Positions 45,014-54,080 are shown, counted from the first letter of the stretch. The stretch: DNA of 64,000 bases from CALELF01 sp045617925 (GCA_045617925.1 JAZLJR010000053.1:47738-111737), one strand, 5' to 3'. Made by a program: numbers and translations. The notes: generated by a model not told the origin, from the sequence alone.

Positions 45014-46579
45014 TTAGTCTAAATCTAGGGATAATTGCTCAGTTTGTTTCTTTGTTTTTTTTGTTCTTTTAGCAGGTTCTTTTGTGGCTTTATCTTGTGT
45101 TGCAGTAGTTTTTGCCTTTGACTTTGCAGTGGTCGTTTTTTTCTCTTTTGAGGCTGTGTCTGTAGGTCTTGCAGTCTTTGAAGCTTTTTTAGCTATCTTT
45201 GACTTGGAAAACTCCTGCATTTTTTCCAACGTTTCCGCAAAGTCCTCTCTTGTTACACTGTTCACAGTAACATTTACCTTTGAAATAAGAACATCAAGAG
45301 CTTTTTTCATTAAGACACTTTCCTTGAAAGATGCAAAAGCCTGCTCATTTTTCATTAAGTTGTCAGAAATTTGTTTGGGGGAAATTCCCATTTTCATCGC
45401 CATATTGAGAAGCTCTTTATTGTAATCGGCTTCTTCTAATGCAACATCAAAGTCTCTCACAACACGGTTTAAAATCAAAGTGTTTTTAACAGTTTGCTTG
45501 GCAATTTCGTCTATCTTCTTTTCGTTTTCTTCTTGAGAGATATTATTTTTCTTTAAGAAATCTTCAAGAGACATTTGCTCCTTTTCACATTCAGTCTCTT
45601 GTCTCTTTTTGATATTTTCTTTTTCACGAGAAACCATCACTTCTGGTAACTCAATATCAAGTGCATTGGATATCTTCTCCATAACATCTGCCTTGAGCGT
45701 TTCCTGTGCTCTAGACTCTTCCATGGACTCTAATTGAGTTCTAATATCTGTTTTTAACACTTCAAGAGATTCAATCTTTCCTTGGCTCAATTCTTTTACA
45801 AAATCATCTGTTAACTCTGGCATTTCTTCTTTCAAAATACCTAAAATTTCAATATCGTAAATACTCTTTGAAATTTTGCGTTCCTTTGTTTTTGCAGAGC
45901 TGTCAGCTGAATAAACAATTTCTATTTTTACCTTTTCACCTGGCTTTTTTCCTACCAAATCTTTCAAAAATTCTGGTCTTGTATAGCCTTTTTCCAGTTT
46001 AATGTCAGATTTAAATTCTTCATCAGATTTGTGCGTGGTTGAATCATCATAATAAATCTCTGTTGTATATTTCACAGACGCCACATCACCTTCCACAAGT
46101 GCTCTTTCTTCGTATGTTGGAGCAGTTTTGGGGTATGATCTCTGTATTTCCTTCAATTCATCATCTACCATTAAATCTGTGATTTTTACAACAGTTTTAG
46201 TTGCCTTTATATCTTCCAAATTCGGCAATTCAAACTCTGGTTCAACATTAAAAGTAATATTTACAACAAAGTCTGCATACAATTCTAGCTTCTCTACCTT
46301 TATGTCAGGATCTGCAATCAAGGTTAAATCATATTCTTCAACAATATCCTGCAAAGACTGTGTTAATAAATCTTCTGCTACCTCAGGAAGAATAGACTGC
46401 TTAGGATAAAGTTTTTCCAAAATTACACGTGGAACTTTACCTTTTCTAAACCCCTTTATATTTGCTTTTTGAGAAATATTCTTATAGGTTTTCTCAAGTT
46501 GTTCAGCAATTTCCTCTTGTGGAAACGTAACCTTTATCTCCACAACAGTTTTTTCTTGCTTAATAATCTCACTTTTCAT
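45014..46579 (-). CDS. tig: Trigger factor with long basic C-terminal tail
   Basis: Ribosome-bound chaperone at the exit tunnel. The N-terminal domain carries the signature GFRKGKVP for ribosome docking. A PPIase-like domain (about residues 150-245) and the helical C-domain follow. At 521 residues it is longer than the usual 430 or so. The extra part is a Lys/Thr/Ala-rich low-complexity tail from about residue 455 (KKASKTARPTDTASKEKKT and onward), ending TEQLSLDLD. The PPIase domain keeps the fold but the active-site residues are not obvious by eye. About 200 bases upstream contain an extended -10 element TGGTAAAAT (46669-46677). Confidence 0.95.
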   Translation of the reverse strand: MKSEIIKQEKTVVEIKVTFPQEEIAEQLEKTYKNISQKANIKGFRKGKVPRVILEKLYPKQSILPEVAEDLLTQSLQDIVEEYDLTLIADPDIKVEKLELYADFVVNITFNVEPEFELPNLEDIKATKTVVKITDLMVDDELKEIQRSYPKTAPTYEERALVEGDVASVKYTTEIYYDDSTTHKSDEEFKSDIKLEKGYTRPEFLKDLVGKKPGEKVKIEIVYSADSSAKTKERKISKSIYDIEILGILKEEMPELTDDFVKELSQGKIESLEVLKTDIRTQLESMEESRAQETLKADVMEKISNALDIELPEVMVSREKENIKKRQETECEKEQMSLEDFLKKNNISQEENEKKIDEIAKQTVKNTLILNRVVRDFDVALEEADYNKELLNMAMKMGISPKQISDNLMKNEQAFASFKESVLMKKALDVLISKVNVTVNSVTREDFAETLEKMQEFSKSKIAKKASKTARPTDTASKEKKTTTAKSKAKTTATQDKATKEPAKRTKKTKKQTEQLSLDLD

Positions 46580-46668
46580 TTTAACTTTCTCCTTTGTCTA
46601 GTAAGATTTAATTGTAATTCTCCGTTGCAGTAAAAAACACCAGTTAGTTTCTCATAACAACGACGCGT

Positions 46669-46677
46669 ATTTTACCA
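46669..46677 (-). promoter_or_regulatory. Possible extended -10 promoter of tig-clpPX-lon operon
   Basis: TGGTAAAAT on the minus strand, about 90 bases upstream of the tig start. No convincing -35 box and no CtsR or CIRCE heat-shock operator are visible. Confidence 0.4.
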
Positions 46678-46782
46678 CAAAAAACAAAAAAATGATATGT
46701 TTTTTCACACTAAGACAACACAAAAACATTTTTACAATTGTGTTTCTACGACACAATGACATATAATAGAAATAATATTTAG

Positions 46783-48372
46783 TTATGTATTTTTATCTTC
46801 ATTAAGGCTTGCGTTTATAATTTCAATTTTGTATTCAAAGCCAAAAACAGAAGAGTCAATCAGATTTATTTCATTGTCAATTTCTTGTAAATTAGCAACA
46901 GAATAATTTTGAGGCAAATGCCCCACATACCGCTTAACCTTTAACAAAGCTTGCAGCTTGTTTCTTTCTGTTTTTTCAAAAATAGACAATAAATGCCATG
47001 AAGATGGAGAAACATATTCATAAAATAACTCTGCAATTTGCACATTTTCTTTTATTTCAACCTCATCACTCCAAATTTCACCTAAAATTTTTCTCACATT
47101 TTTACGTTTTTTTGAATCTTTAATAAATAATAATTCTAAATCAAGCTCATGGAGTGTCTGCGTAACAAGTTTTAACGCTTTTTTGAATGGTATTTCAGGC
47201 AAAGAACAATTGGAAATAGTTTTTGCTTCCGTTTCCATAGTCATCTTACCAGCCAATAGTTTATTTATTGAAGGGTAGATTGTAATTTTTGCCATTTCTT
47301 GTGGCTTGTTCAGTATGTTCAAATATAAAAACCCTGTATCATAATCACGATTTTCACATTTACTGCCTGGCAAGTATGTAACATAGCCCGTATTAAAGTA
47401 GCCTTTTCTTCCGGCTCTTCCTGCCATTTGAAGAAATTCATTCTTTGAAAGAGGACCGTCTATCAATTTTGCCATTTGTGCAAAGACTACAGTTTCCACT
47501 GGAAAATTCACTCCAAGAGAAAGCGCATCCGTGCCAGCAACAACATCAATAATCCTTTCCCTAAAAGCAGTTTCTGTAAATAGTTTTTCCTTCGGTAACA
47601 TTGAACCGTAATACATACCTACTCCACGAAAATAAGTTGACGGGATTTCCGTAACATCTAAAATATTTGCAATTTCAAATAATCTGTCAATTTTTTGCTT
47701 TGGTATTCTTCTACGGCTTTTTGCAATTAAAGCAGCAATGTACTCCACTCCTTTTTTAGAAAAGGCAAAGACAAGTGCATCGTGTATATATTGCGGTCTA
47801 ATTCCCCTGTCTTTGAATACAAGGGCAGTTGCTCGTTCATTCGTGTCAAACAAAACAAAATCACGCCGTGCCAAGGTGGAAAGATAATCTTTAACTATTA
47901 TTGCTTGTCCAAATGTGGCAGACATGACAAGTATTCTGCTTTCATTCGGTGTTTTGCGAAAGGCATCTACATAAGCTCTAGTTCTGCTTGAGTCATTAAA
48001 AATGTAGTGAAATTCATCAATAACTACCATCTGGTTGGGATATGTAGCATATTTTAGAGTGTAAATTTCCTGTGTACAGCACAAGATATTTGCTCCTTCA
48101 TTTTTCTTGAAGTCACCAGTTTCTAGCCCAACATCAAAACCTAACTTTTTTAGGTCCATATATCTTTCACTGGAAAGTGCCTTTATTGGTGCAGTAAAAA
48201 TTATACGATTGCTTGGAACAACAGGCTCTAAATTGATATCTAAAAGCCCTGCCCAAATATACGCCACAATTGTTTTTCCACTGCCTGTCGGAGCAGAAAC
48301 AATTCCGTCTTGTATTCGTTTGTTTGTGACACCTAGCTTTTCCAGTGCAGCAATTTGCCATTTATAAAGCAT
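46783..48372 (-). CDS. Ski2-like superfamily 2 helicase
   Basis: A 529-residue DExH helicase core. Motif I is APTGSGKT, motif II VIDEFH, motif III MSATFG, motif V GTDALSLGVNFP and motif VI QMAGRAGRKG. The motif VI form and the DEFH box resemble the Ski2/Mtr4/Hel308 group. The roughly 150 residues after motif VI are not a known domain to me, and there is no obvious arch or ratchet domain of the full-length enzymes. Substrate (RNA or DNA) is unknown. It stands alone between tig and tRNA-Ser(UGA). Confidence 0.8.
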   Translation of the reverse strand: MLYKWQIAALEKLGVTNKRIQDGIVSAPTGSGKTIVAYIWAGLLDINLEPVVPSNRIIFTAPIKALSSERYMDLKKLGFDVGLETGDFKKNEGANILCCTQEIYTLKYATYPNQMVVIDEFHYIFNDSSRTRAYVDAFRKTPNESRILVMSATFGQAIIVKDYLSTLARRDFVLFDTNERATALVFKDRGIRPQYIHDALVFAFSKKGVEYIAALIAKSRRRIPKQKIDRLFEIANILDVTEIPSTYFRGVGMYYGSMLPKEKLFTETAFRERIIDVVAGTDALSLGVNFPVETVVFAQMAKLIDGPLSKNEFLQMAGRAGRKGYFNTGYVTYLPGSKCENRDYDTGFLYLNILNKPQEMAKITIYPSINKLLAGKMTMETEAKTISNCSLPEIPFKKALKLVTQTLHELDLELLFIKDSKKRKNVRKILGEIWSDEVEIKENVQIAELFYEYVSPSSWHLLSIFEKTERNKLQALLKVKRYVGHLPQNYSVANLQEIDNEINLIDSSVFGFEYKIEIINASLNEDKNT

Positions 48373-48401
48373 TTTGTAATTCGTCCCCTTGCAAATAAAC
48401 T

Positions 48402-48447
48402 AAAAAAGAAGAGCGTTCATCAATGTAAGACTGATGAACACCCTTCT
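48402..48447 (-). terminator. Terminator after tRNA-Ser(UGA)
   Basis: Hairpin with GTTCATCA/TGATGAAC core and extended GAAGRG arms, followed on the minus strand by T6 (48402-48407). Confidence 0.8.
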
Positions 48448-48466
48448 AGTGGTCAAATTAAATAAA

Positions 48467-48554
48467 TGGCGGAGAGTGGAGGATTCGAACCCCCGAGGCT
48501 GTTACACCTAGTTGATTTCAAGTCAACCACCATCGACCACTCGGACAACTCTCC
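48467..48554 (-). tRNA. tRNA-Ser (anticodon UGA)
   Basis: On the minus strand the acceptor is GGAGAGT/ACTCTCC, discriminator G and encoded CCA. The anticodon loop CTTGAAA gives TGA, reading UCA and other UCN codons. A long variable arm is present. It has its own promoter and terminator. Confidence 0.94.
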
Positions 48555-48565
48555 GCAACGCGGTG

Positions 48566-48594
48566 ATTATACAGCATAAACAAAAATAAAGCAA
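48566..48594 (-). promoter_or_regulatory. Promoter of tRNA-Ser(UGA)
   Basis: TTGCTT (48589-48594), 17-base spacer, perfect TATAAT (48566-48571) on the minus strand. The stretch from 48595 to 48725 shows no gene or RNA I can support. Confidence 0.7.
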
Positions 48595-48725
48595 TAGGTT
48601 AAATAAATTTATTCTTGCACGCTTGCTAACACTGCCTTGCTTCGTAAAACATTAGCTATAAACGCCGTGCTTTGCACACGGTTAACATAGCGAAACAATT
48701 ATGCCATTTCTTAGATAAAAATTAC

Positions 48726-48757
48726 GAGGCATTGCAAAAATAATTTTGCAATGCCTC
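48726..48757 (-). terminator. Terminator after SurA-like gene
   Basis: A perfect 14-bp stem (48726-48739 with 48744-48757, arm GAGGCATTGCAAAA) with a 4-base loop, about 22 bases after the stop codon. A T5 tract follows on the minus strand after a short interruption. Confidence 0.8.
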
Positions 48758-48779
48758 ATTTTACTTTGTTTCTTTGTTT

Positions 48780-49826
48780 TTATTTAGCTTTGGGTGCTTT
48801 TTTTGCGGCTGGAGCTGGCTGCGCTTTTTGTGCTGGTTGGAAAAGCTCTTTAGCCTTTATGTCAACCTTAACATCTTTAAGCTTCTCACCAAAATATTTG
48901 TTTACTGCCATCATAGATTTTTGATTTTTGATAGCATTCACAATCTGCACCTTAACCTCCTCAAATGGAGCTGTTCTCTTTGTAACAGTTGTAATCTTCT
49001 TTATAATAAAGAATGAATTGTTTGGACCGCTTCTGACAGCAGAAACTTCATTGTCTTTCAAATCTTTTACAAAGGCAAAATCACCCTTAATATCAGAAAG
49101 TGGCATGATAGACTTCTGCTCTTCTTTGTTAGCTGTCAACAAATTTGCTTGGTATTTTGCAAGTGTCGCATCCCATGCACCGCCATTTGTCAAATCCTGC
49201 TTCATTGCATCTGCAGTTGCTTTATCTTTGAAAACGGCAATAAGTATTTGAACACCATCTGGCGTTGTGAAATATTGCGCTTTTGCCTGATTATAGAACT
49301 GCTCTGCTTCCGCGTCTGTAACCGTAATGTTTCCTGCAATATTTTCCTGCAAGTGCTGACGCAAAAGTTGTTCCTTTAACTCGTCCTTAATGTCGCCTTC
49401 GCTCTTTCCGCTACGCTCAAGAAATTCGTCAAAAGCTTTCTCTGAAGGATAGCTTGCTTTCACCTTCTGCAAAGCTTCTCTAACTTCACTTCTTTTGACG
49501 CTAATGTCCCTTGCTTCAATTTCTTTCTCAATCTCTCTATCCATTACGCAATTTTGCAAAGCCATCTGGAAGAGCTGATATTTGTTTTCTTCCGTTATTT
49601 GGACACCACCAAGATTTGGAATAATCTTCTCTACAGATTTTTTTAAATCACTGAACATTATGTTTTCGTTATCGTAAACTGCAACCACATAATCATTAGA
49701 ATCAGACTTCACGCCATTCCCAATGTAAAGACCAAGTCCAATAACTGAAAGCAAGAAAAGAAACAACACTACTATGACTAAAATTTTTGTCGTCTTTTTA
49801 GACATTCTGTGAAACTTAAAGCTCAT
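48780..49826 (-). CDS. SurA/PrsA-type peptidyl-prolyl isomerase, membrane-anchored
   Basis: A 348-residue protein with one N-terminal membrane segment (about residues 14-34) and a SurA_N-like helical chaperone domain (about 45-175). It continues with a parvulin-type rotamase region (about 180-300). The parvulin catalytic His pattern is not clear by eye, so chaperone activity may matter more than isomerase. The C-terminus is a Pro/Ala/Lys tail (PAQKAQPAPAAKKAPKAK). No lipobox Cys, so it is anchored by the uncleaved segment. Likely folds exported or outer membrane proteins. The ATG follows GGAGG by 7 bases. Confidence 0.85.
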   Translation of the reverse strand: MSFKFHRMSKKTTKILVIVVLFLFLLSVIGLGLYIGNGVKSDSNDYVVAVYDNENIMFSDLKKSVEKIIPNLGGVQITEENKYQLFQMALQNCVMDREIEKEIEARDISVKRSEVREALQKVKASYPSEKAFDEFLERSGKSEGDIKDELKEQLLRQHLQENIAGNITVTDAEAEQFYNQAKAQYFTTPDGVQILIAVFKDKATADAMKQDLTNGGAWDATLAKYQANLLTANKEEQKSIMPLSDIKGDFAFVKDLKDNEVSAVRSGPNNSFFIIKKITTVTKRTAPFEEVKVQIVNAIKNQKSMMAVNKYFGEKLKDVKVDIKAKELFQPAQKAQPAPAAKKAPKAK

Positions 49827-49878
49827 CGTTAAATCCTCCCCAATGAAAACGATAATTTGTTAAAAATTACAGCTGCGT

Positions 49879-49907
49879 ATGTTATCACTTTTGTCGTGTT
49901 ATGTCAA
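49879..49907 (-). promoter_or_regulatory. Promoter of SurA-like gene
   Basis: Perfect TTGACA (49902-49907), 17-base spacer, TAACAT (49879-49884) on the minus strand. Confidence 0.7.
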
Positions 49908-49942
49908 AAGTATTTTGAAGAAATAACCTATACAAAATTTTG

Positions 49943-50278
49943 TCATCTGCTCTTTATTTGAGCGGTATTATGCTTGTATTCTGCGTAAATTTCACTAAAA
50001 ACACTGTGTAATTCACATGGAAAATCCGGACAAAATTCACAGGTAACTAATTTATTCTCCATAGCACAATTTCTTATTTTACATTCCTGACAACTGACAG
50101 ACTTCACTCCACTTTTTAAGCAACCTGTGCAGCGGTATCTGTGAGGCAGGCTATGTGCATCACATTGGCTTTCTAATTCTGTTGAAAGTTTTGCCAAGAG
50201 ATAAACATCATTTTTCTTTGTAGCACGATATGCAAGACAAACGTCACAATTTTTTCCACAAAATCCAATGTTTGACAT
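49943..50278 (-). CDS. DUF3795 cysteine-rich protein
   Basis: A 111-residue protein from MSNIGFCGKNC. It has many Cys in pairs (GFCGKNCDVC, RCTGCLKSG, CQECKIRNC, TCEFCPDFPC), the pattern of the DUF3795 family, which probably binds zinc or another metal. Function unknown. The ATG overlaps the stop codon of the upstream membrane protein (TAATG) and follows AGGAGA. Confidence 0.85.
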   Translation of the reverse strand: MSNIGFCGKNCDVCLAYRATKKNDVYLLAKLSTELESQCDAHSLPHRYRCTGCLKSGVKSVSCQECKIRNCAMENKLVTCEFCPDFPCELHSVFSEIYAEYKHNTAQIKSR

Positions 50279-50763
50279 TATAGTCTCCTGCAAATTTTCA
50301 AAACTTTACCTGTAAATAAACCAACTGCAATTCCTGTTACAATCCCTATTAAAAAAATCGCTGGTGCAATAAGAAAAATTTTAGCACTCGTAAGTAAAAA
50401 ATACATTACAACTAACTGACCAAGATTGAAGCAAAAGGCGCCAACAAGGCTAAGCAATACAGGAGAAGTCATTTTTAGCCAGACAAAAAGAATATATTCT
50501 ATAAGCAATGAGCATACAGTGCCTGACAAGCTACACGAAAATGCCAAAACATTACCAGTTAAAAGATAACTCAAAACAAGTCGTGTGAAGGCAACTAGAA
50601 CTGCCTCTTTTCCACCAAATAACATCAAGGCAGCTAATGGGAAAATATTAGCAAAACCAAGATGAATACACGGAATGGGTAAATGCACAAAACTTTCTAT
50701 ATAATTCACTGCAAAAGCACAGGCGACAAATATTGATAAAATAGATACCTTTCTTACATTCAT
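50278..50763 (-). CDS. Gx/Hpre_diP_synt_I family membrane protein (ECF S-like)
   Basis: A hydrophobic protein of about 161 residues (179 if the upstream ATG at 50817, inside coaD, is used), with five or six membrane segments. The segment PCIHLGFANIFPLAALMLFG followed by REAV-like KEAVLVA and LTGN is typical of the family first named heptaprenyl diphosphate synthase component I. That family is now seen as ECF-type substrate-binding transporters, often near redox-cofactor genes. Substrate is unknown. Neither candidate start has a clear ribosome site. Confidence 0.8.
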   Translation of the reverse strand: MNVRKVSILSIFVACAFAVNYIESFVHLPIPCIHLGFANIFPLAALMLFGGKEAVLVAFTRLVLSYLLTGNVLAFSCSLSGTVCSLLIEYILFVWLKMTSPVLLSLVGAFCFNLGQLVVMYFLLTSAKIFLIAPAIFLIGIVTGIAVGLFTGKVLKICRRL

Positions 50764-50785
50764 TGCAAAAAATACGAAATAAGAA

Positions 50786-51271
50786 CTATTTAGTATATTT
50801 TTCCTGTAATCTTTCATAGACTAAAGGAGTTATAAATTCTTTTACCTTTGCTCCACCACCAAATTGAAATGCAGTTTTTATAGTGCTACTCGAGATATAG
50901 CTGTATTGTGCATCCGTAGATATAAACATCGTTTCGCACTCGGGGGCTAAATGTCTATTCATTTGAGCCAGTTGAAATTCATACTCAAAATCTGACAAAG
51001 CACGAAGTCCTCTGATAATTACGGAACTTTCTGTCTTTCTTGCAAAATCTGCCAAAAGTCCTTCAAAACCATATACTTTTACATTCTTGCAATGAGACAA
51101 AGCATCAGAAATCATTTCTATTCTCTCTGCCATACTAAATAATGGGGTTTTGTCTGGGTTAATCAAAACTGCCATAACAACTTCATCAAAATGTTGTGCA
51201 GCTCTTTCTGCAATAAATATATGTCCTTTTGTAATTGGGTCAAACGCCCCTGGATAAATAGCTCTTAGCAT
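50786..51271 (-). CDS. coaD: Phosphopantetheine adenylyltransferase
   Basis: Penultimate step of coenzyme A synthesis. The 161-residue product has the nucleotidyltransferase motif YPGAFDPITKGH, the substrate segment RGLRALSDFEYEFQLAQMNR and the C-terminal ISSSTIK motif. Eight bases after rsmD, a standard pairing. Confidence 0.96.
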   Translation of the reverse strand: MLRAIYPGAFDPITKGHIFIAERAAQHFDEVVMAVLINPDKTPLFSMAERIEMISDALSHCKNVKVYGFEGLLADFARKTESSVIIRGLRALSDFEYEFQLAQMNRHLAPECETMFISTDAQYSYISSSTIKTAFQFGGGAKVKEFITPLVYERLQEKYTK

Positions 51272-51279
51272 AGTTATAT

Positions 51280-51765
51280 CTATCTCCGTTTGTAAAATGA
51301 AAAAACAGAAAGTCCATATGCTCTATCTTGTTTTTGCCATACAGTGTCATCAAGCATTGCCGGGACTTCCTGATTAGAATGTTCATATATAAACACTCCG
51401 TCATCAGCAAGAATAGAAGAATATTTTTCAAATAACGAAATCAATTCTTTATTCCAACCAAGTTCGTAGGGTGGATCAGCAAAAATTATGTCAAAATTTT
51501 TGCCTTCCTTTATCAATTTTGGCAAGGCACGACGAACATCAAGGCACAGAACGTCAGCACCTAATTTACACTTATTTTTTATTTCCAGTGCTCTTTTTCT
51601 TTCGCTCTCAACAAAAGTAACATTTGCAGCACCTTTTTGTAGAGCAGTAAAACCTACCCTGCCACTGCCCGCAAATAAATCTAGGAAATTCAGCTCTATG
51701 ACATTTCCCAAAATATTAAAAAGTGCAAGCAATGCTTTGCCTGTGGTAGGACGAGCTTCTTTCAT
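51280..51765 (-). CDS. rsmD: 16S rRNA (guanine966-N2)-methyltransferase RsmD
   Basis: Methylates G966 of 16S rRNA. The 161-residue product starts MKEARPTTGKALLALFNILG, slightly short of the usual 180-190, with the SAM motif FLDLFAGSGRVG and the catalytic motif FADPPYELG. The start codon lies inside the previous stop (TAATG). Confidence 0.93.
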   Translation of the reverse strand: MKEARPTTGKALLALFNILGNVIELNFLDLFAGSGRVGFTALQKGAANVTFVESERKRALEIKNKCKLGADVLCLDVRRALPKLIKEGKNFDIIFADPPYELGWNKELISLFEKYSSILADDGVFIYEHSNQEVPAMLDDTVWQKQDRAYGLSVFSFYKRR

Positions 51766-52136
51766 TATTGCTTTATTGCAAGGAAAAATATTCCGGCAAC
51801 TATGCAGGCAATACCAGCAATACGGCTCGCTGTTATATGCTCATGGAATATAAACTGCCCTGCTAACAAAACCAGTATGTAGCAAAAACCTGTCATCAAA
51901 GGATAAGCAAAGGTCATTTCACTTTTTGACAAAGCTGCTGCCATAAAGAAAAAAGAAAGCCCGAAGCATGTGAAAGCCAACACAATCCAAGGATTTAATG
52001 CAATTCGCAAAAATGTGTTAAGTATTCCCTTTGATACAGGGCTATCAGCACCACCATAGGCATGATTCATAATAATATTTCCAAGTGCATTTGATGCTCC
52101 AGAACAAAGTATCAAAAAAAGTGACATCTTTTCCAT
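51765..52136 (-). CDS. Small multidrug-resistance/EamA-type membrane protein, possible Ara4N-lipid flippase subunit
   Basis: A four-segment membrane protein of about 123 residues (131 from the upstream ATG at 52160), the size of one SMR/ArnE-type unit. The segments and the C-terminal pattern GQFIFHEHITASRIAGIACIVAG, here noted in two parts FHEHITASR and GIACIVAGIFF, resemble the ArnE/ArnF and EamA halves. It directly follows arnD. In E. coli ArnE and ArnF flip undecaprenyl-P-Ara4N; only one such gene is seen here, so it may work as a homodimer. The chosen ATG follows AAAGGA. Confidence 0.75.
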   Translation of the reverse strand: MEKMSLFLILCSGASNALGNIIMNHAYGGADSPVSKGILNTFLRIALNPWIVLAFTCFGLSFFFMAAALSKSEMTFAYPLMTGFCYILVLLAGQFIFHEHITASRIAGIACIVAGIFFLAIKQ

Positions 52137-52167
52137 TTTTTCAAATCCTTTCATTTTCAATTAAAAA

Positions 52168-53058
52168 TTAATTCAAAACTGCCCCTTGTTTTGCAAGCGT
52201 TCCAGCTCTGCCGAGCAAGGTTCCTATTTCTAGCTTACATTTTGGCAAAGGAGCGTTTTTCTTATAATCTTCCAATGTAAAAAATTCTGTGCCATTCTGG
52301 CAAGCAAGGTCAATAAAGTTTTCAAGCACATTTAATTTTGACATACCTTCCATTTCTGCATGAACTGTTAAAACATTCCAATCATTTTTCATTTCCCTTA
52401 ACCAATATGAAGGGACTGTTTCGTCATTTATGCCTGGCAGTCCGTAAATCTCATCCATTGTTGCCATTGTGGTAGGAATTTGAGGCACTGAATATTCAAC
52501 TCCCTCAAAAACTGGCATAAATGGACAATAGCCCCTCACATCGCTTGCATATGACAATCCTAACTGTTGCTCAGAAGAAAGCACGACATGAGAAACTTGC
52601 CAACCAGGAGCAGCAATAGAGTTGGACTTTTTGCTACAAATCTTTTCATACATTGTAGATGCCTTTTTAAAAAGTGCAAGATAATCTTCTTTAGAGATTT
52701 TATCAAGGCAATCTTGAACATATACGTGATCCCATGCATGTATCCCCACATCATGCCCATCGTCATAAGCTCTTTTTACTATTTCTGGAGCAGAGGCAAC
52801 TATCATCGGTGCAGGAAGCAAGGTGCCATAAAGTAAAGTTTTTATACCGTAGGTCGTAGGAGCCTTTGTGCGAAACATTTTTGAAATAAAGCCCGGACGA
52901 AAAATTCTCCGTATTGCTTTACCAGAATTGTCAGGACCAAATGAAAAGAAAATACTTGCTTTTATATTTTTCTTTGAAAAAAGATCAAGCAGACGTGGCA
53001 CACCGTTCAAATAGCCCCGATATGTATCCACATCAACTTTTATTGCTAAACGTGCCAT
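52168..53058 (-). CDS. arnD: ArnD-like deformylase (polysaccharide deacetylase family)
   Basis: Removes the formyl group from undecaprenyl-P-4-formamido-arabinose. The 296-residue NodB-fold protein has VDVDTYRG at the start (catalytic Asp), KASIFFSFGPDNSG, and the metal motif DVGIHAWDH. The RRIFRP and TYGIKTLLYGTLLPAP segments are specific to ArnD. Two bases separate it from the decarboxylase gene. Confidence 0.92.
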   Translation of the reverse strand: MARLAIKVDVDTYRGYLNGVPRLLDLFSKKNIKASIFFSFGPDNSGKAIRRIFRPGFISKMFRTKAPTTYGIKTLLYGTLLPAPMIVASAPEIVKRAYDDGHDVGIHAWDHVYVQDCLDKISKEDYLALFKKASTMYEKICSKKSNSIAAPGWQVSHVVLSSEQQLGLSYASDVRGYCPFMPVFEGVEYSVPQIPTTMATMDEIYGLPGINDETVPSYWLREMKNDWNVLTVHAEMEGMSKLNVLENFIDLACQNGTEFFTLEDYKKNAPLPKCKLEIGTLLGRAGTLAKQGAVLN

Positions 53059-53060
53059 AA

Positions 53061-54080
53061 CTAACCTTTATTTTTGCTATGCCAATCCAAAGTGTAACGA
53101 ATTGCGTCACGTAATGTGGCTTTCGGCTCCCAACCAAAGAATTTTTTCATCTTCTCTATTGAAGGGACTCTGTTTTGCATATCATCATAAGATTTTCCAT
53201 AATAGGCACTAGCATCCATCACCTTTAATGTAGTAGCGTTTGCAGCTTCCGCAAAGCAGGGGAATTTCTTTGCTTCATCAATGATAATTTCTGCCATTTC
53301 TTTTATGGAATAATTATTTGATGGATTACCAATGTTAAAAATTTCACCATTAGCATTATTATTTTTATCCGCAATAATTTCCGCTAAAGCATCAATTCCG
53401 TCACCTATCCATGTAAAGCTTCGTCTTTGACTACCGCCATTAACGAGCGTAATTTCTCTTCTTTTTACAACATCATAGATAAACTGCGTAATTGAACGCG
53501 CTTTTCTTTCCTCTGCATCACGGAAGGTATCTAACCTTGGACCAACCCAGTTGAACGGACGGAACAAAGAGAATTTCAAACCTTTTTCTTGACCATAGGC
53601 AAAAATTATTCTATCCATCATTTGCTTTGAACAGCTATATATCCAACGCATTTTCTTAATTGGACCTGTAATTAATGGACTTTCATCCTCTTTCAACTCA
53701 CTATCACTGCTCATGCCATACACTTCTGATGTTGACGGGAATATAACTCTCTTGCCATGTTCCGCACACCAACGAACAACCTTCAGATTTTGCTCAAAAT
53801 CAAGCTCATAAGTCCAAAGAGGTCTTTCTATATAATATGCAGGTTTTGCAACGCCCGCAAGAGTTAGGACAACATCACACTTCTTTATTTCATCTTCTAA
53901 AACATCGTTGTCACGGAAAATATCACCCTTAATAAAACGAAATTTAGGGTTATTGAGAAATGGTGCAAGATTATAATCTGCAATGTCAAAACCAGTGACT
54001 TCCCAATCTCTTTTAATCAGCACATTTTCTAAAAAATGTGTTCCAATAAAACCGTTAACGCCTGTAACAAATAACTTCAT
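53061..54080 (-). CDS. UDP-glucuronic acid decarboxylase (ArnA dehydrogenase half)
   Basis: Oxidatively decarboxylates UDP-glucuronate to the 4-keto-arabinose nucleotide. The 339-residue SDR enzyme matches the C-terminal half of E. coli ArnA: GVNGFIGTH nucleotide loop, PSTSEVYG with catalytic Ser and Glu, RWIYSCSKQ with Tyr and Lys, FRPFNWVGPRLD, and the SQRRSF segment. In E. coli this is fused to the formyltransferase; here they are two adjacent genes. Confidence 0.92.
   Translation of the reverse strand: MKLFVTGVNGFIGTHFLENVLIKRDWEVTGFDIADYNLAPFLNNPKFRFIKGDIFRDNDVLEDEIKKCDVVLTLAGVAKPAYYIERPLWTYELDFEQNLKVVRWCAEHGKRVIFPSTSEVYGMSSDSELKEDESPLITGPIKKMRWIYSCSKQMMDRIIFAYGQEKGLKFSLFRPFNWVGPRLDTFRDAEERKARSITQFIYDVVKRREITLVNGGSQRRSFTWIGDGIDALAEIIADKNNNANGEIFNIGNPSNNYSIKEMAEIIIDEAKKFPCFAEAANATTLKVMDASAYYGKSYDDMQNRVPSIEKMKKFFGWEPKATLRDAIRYTLDWHSKNKG

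Noticed and set aside
45084..45425. Plus-strand 113-codon frame inside tig
   Set aside because: It is the antisense shadow of the Lys/Ala-rich trigger factor tail; such repetitive codons leave long opposite frames open.
46736..46756. Inverted repeat ATTGTGT...ACACAAT after the helicase gene
   Set aside because: Only 7 bp and no continuous T tract after it on the minus strand; too weak to call a terminator or operator.
48595..48725. GC-richer patch with CCGTG...CACGG repeat near tRNA-Ser(UGA)
   Set aside because: A short imperfect hairpin only, no promoter or terminator next to it; may be noise or a small RNA but cannot be supported.
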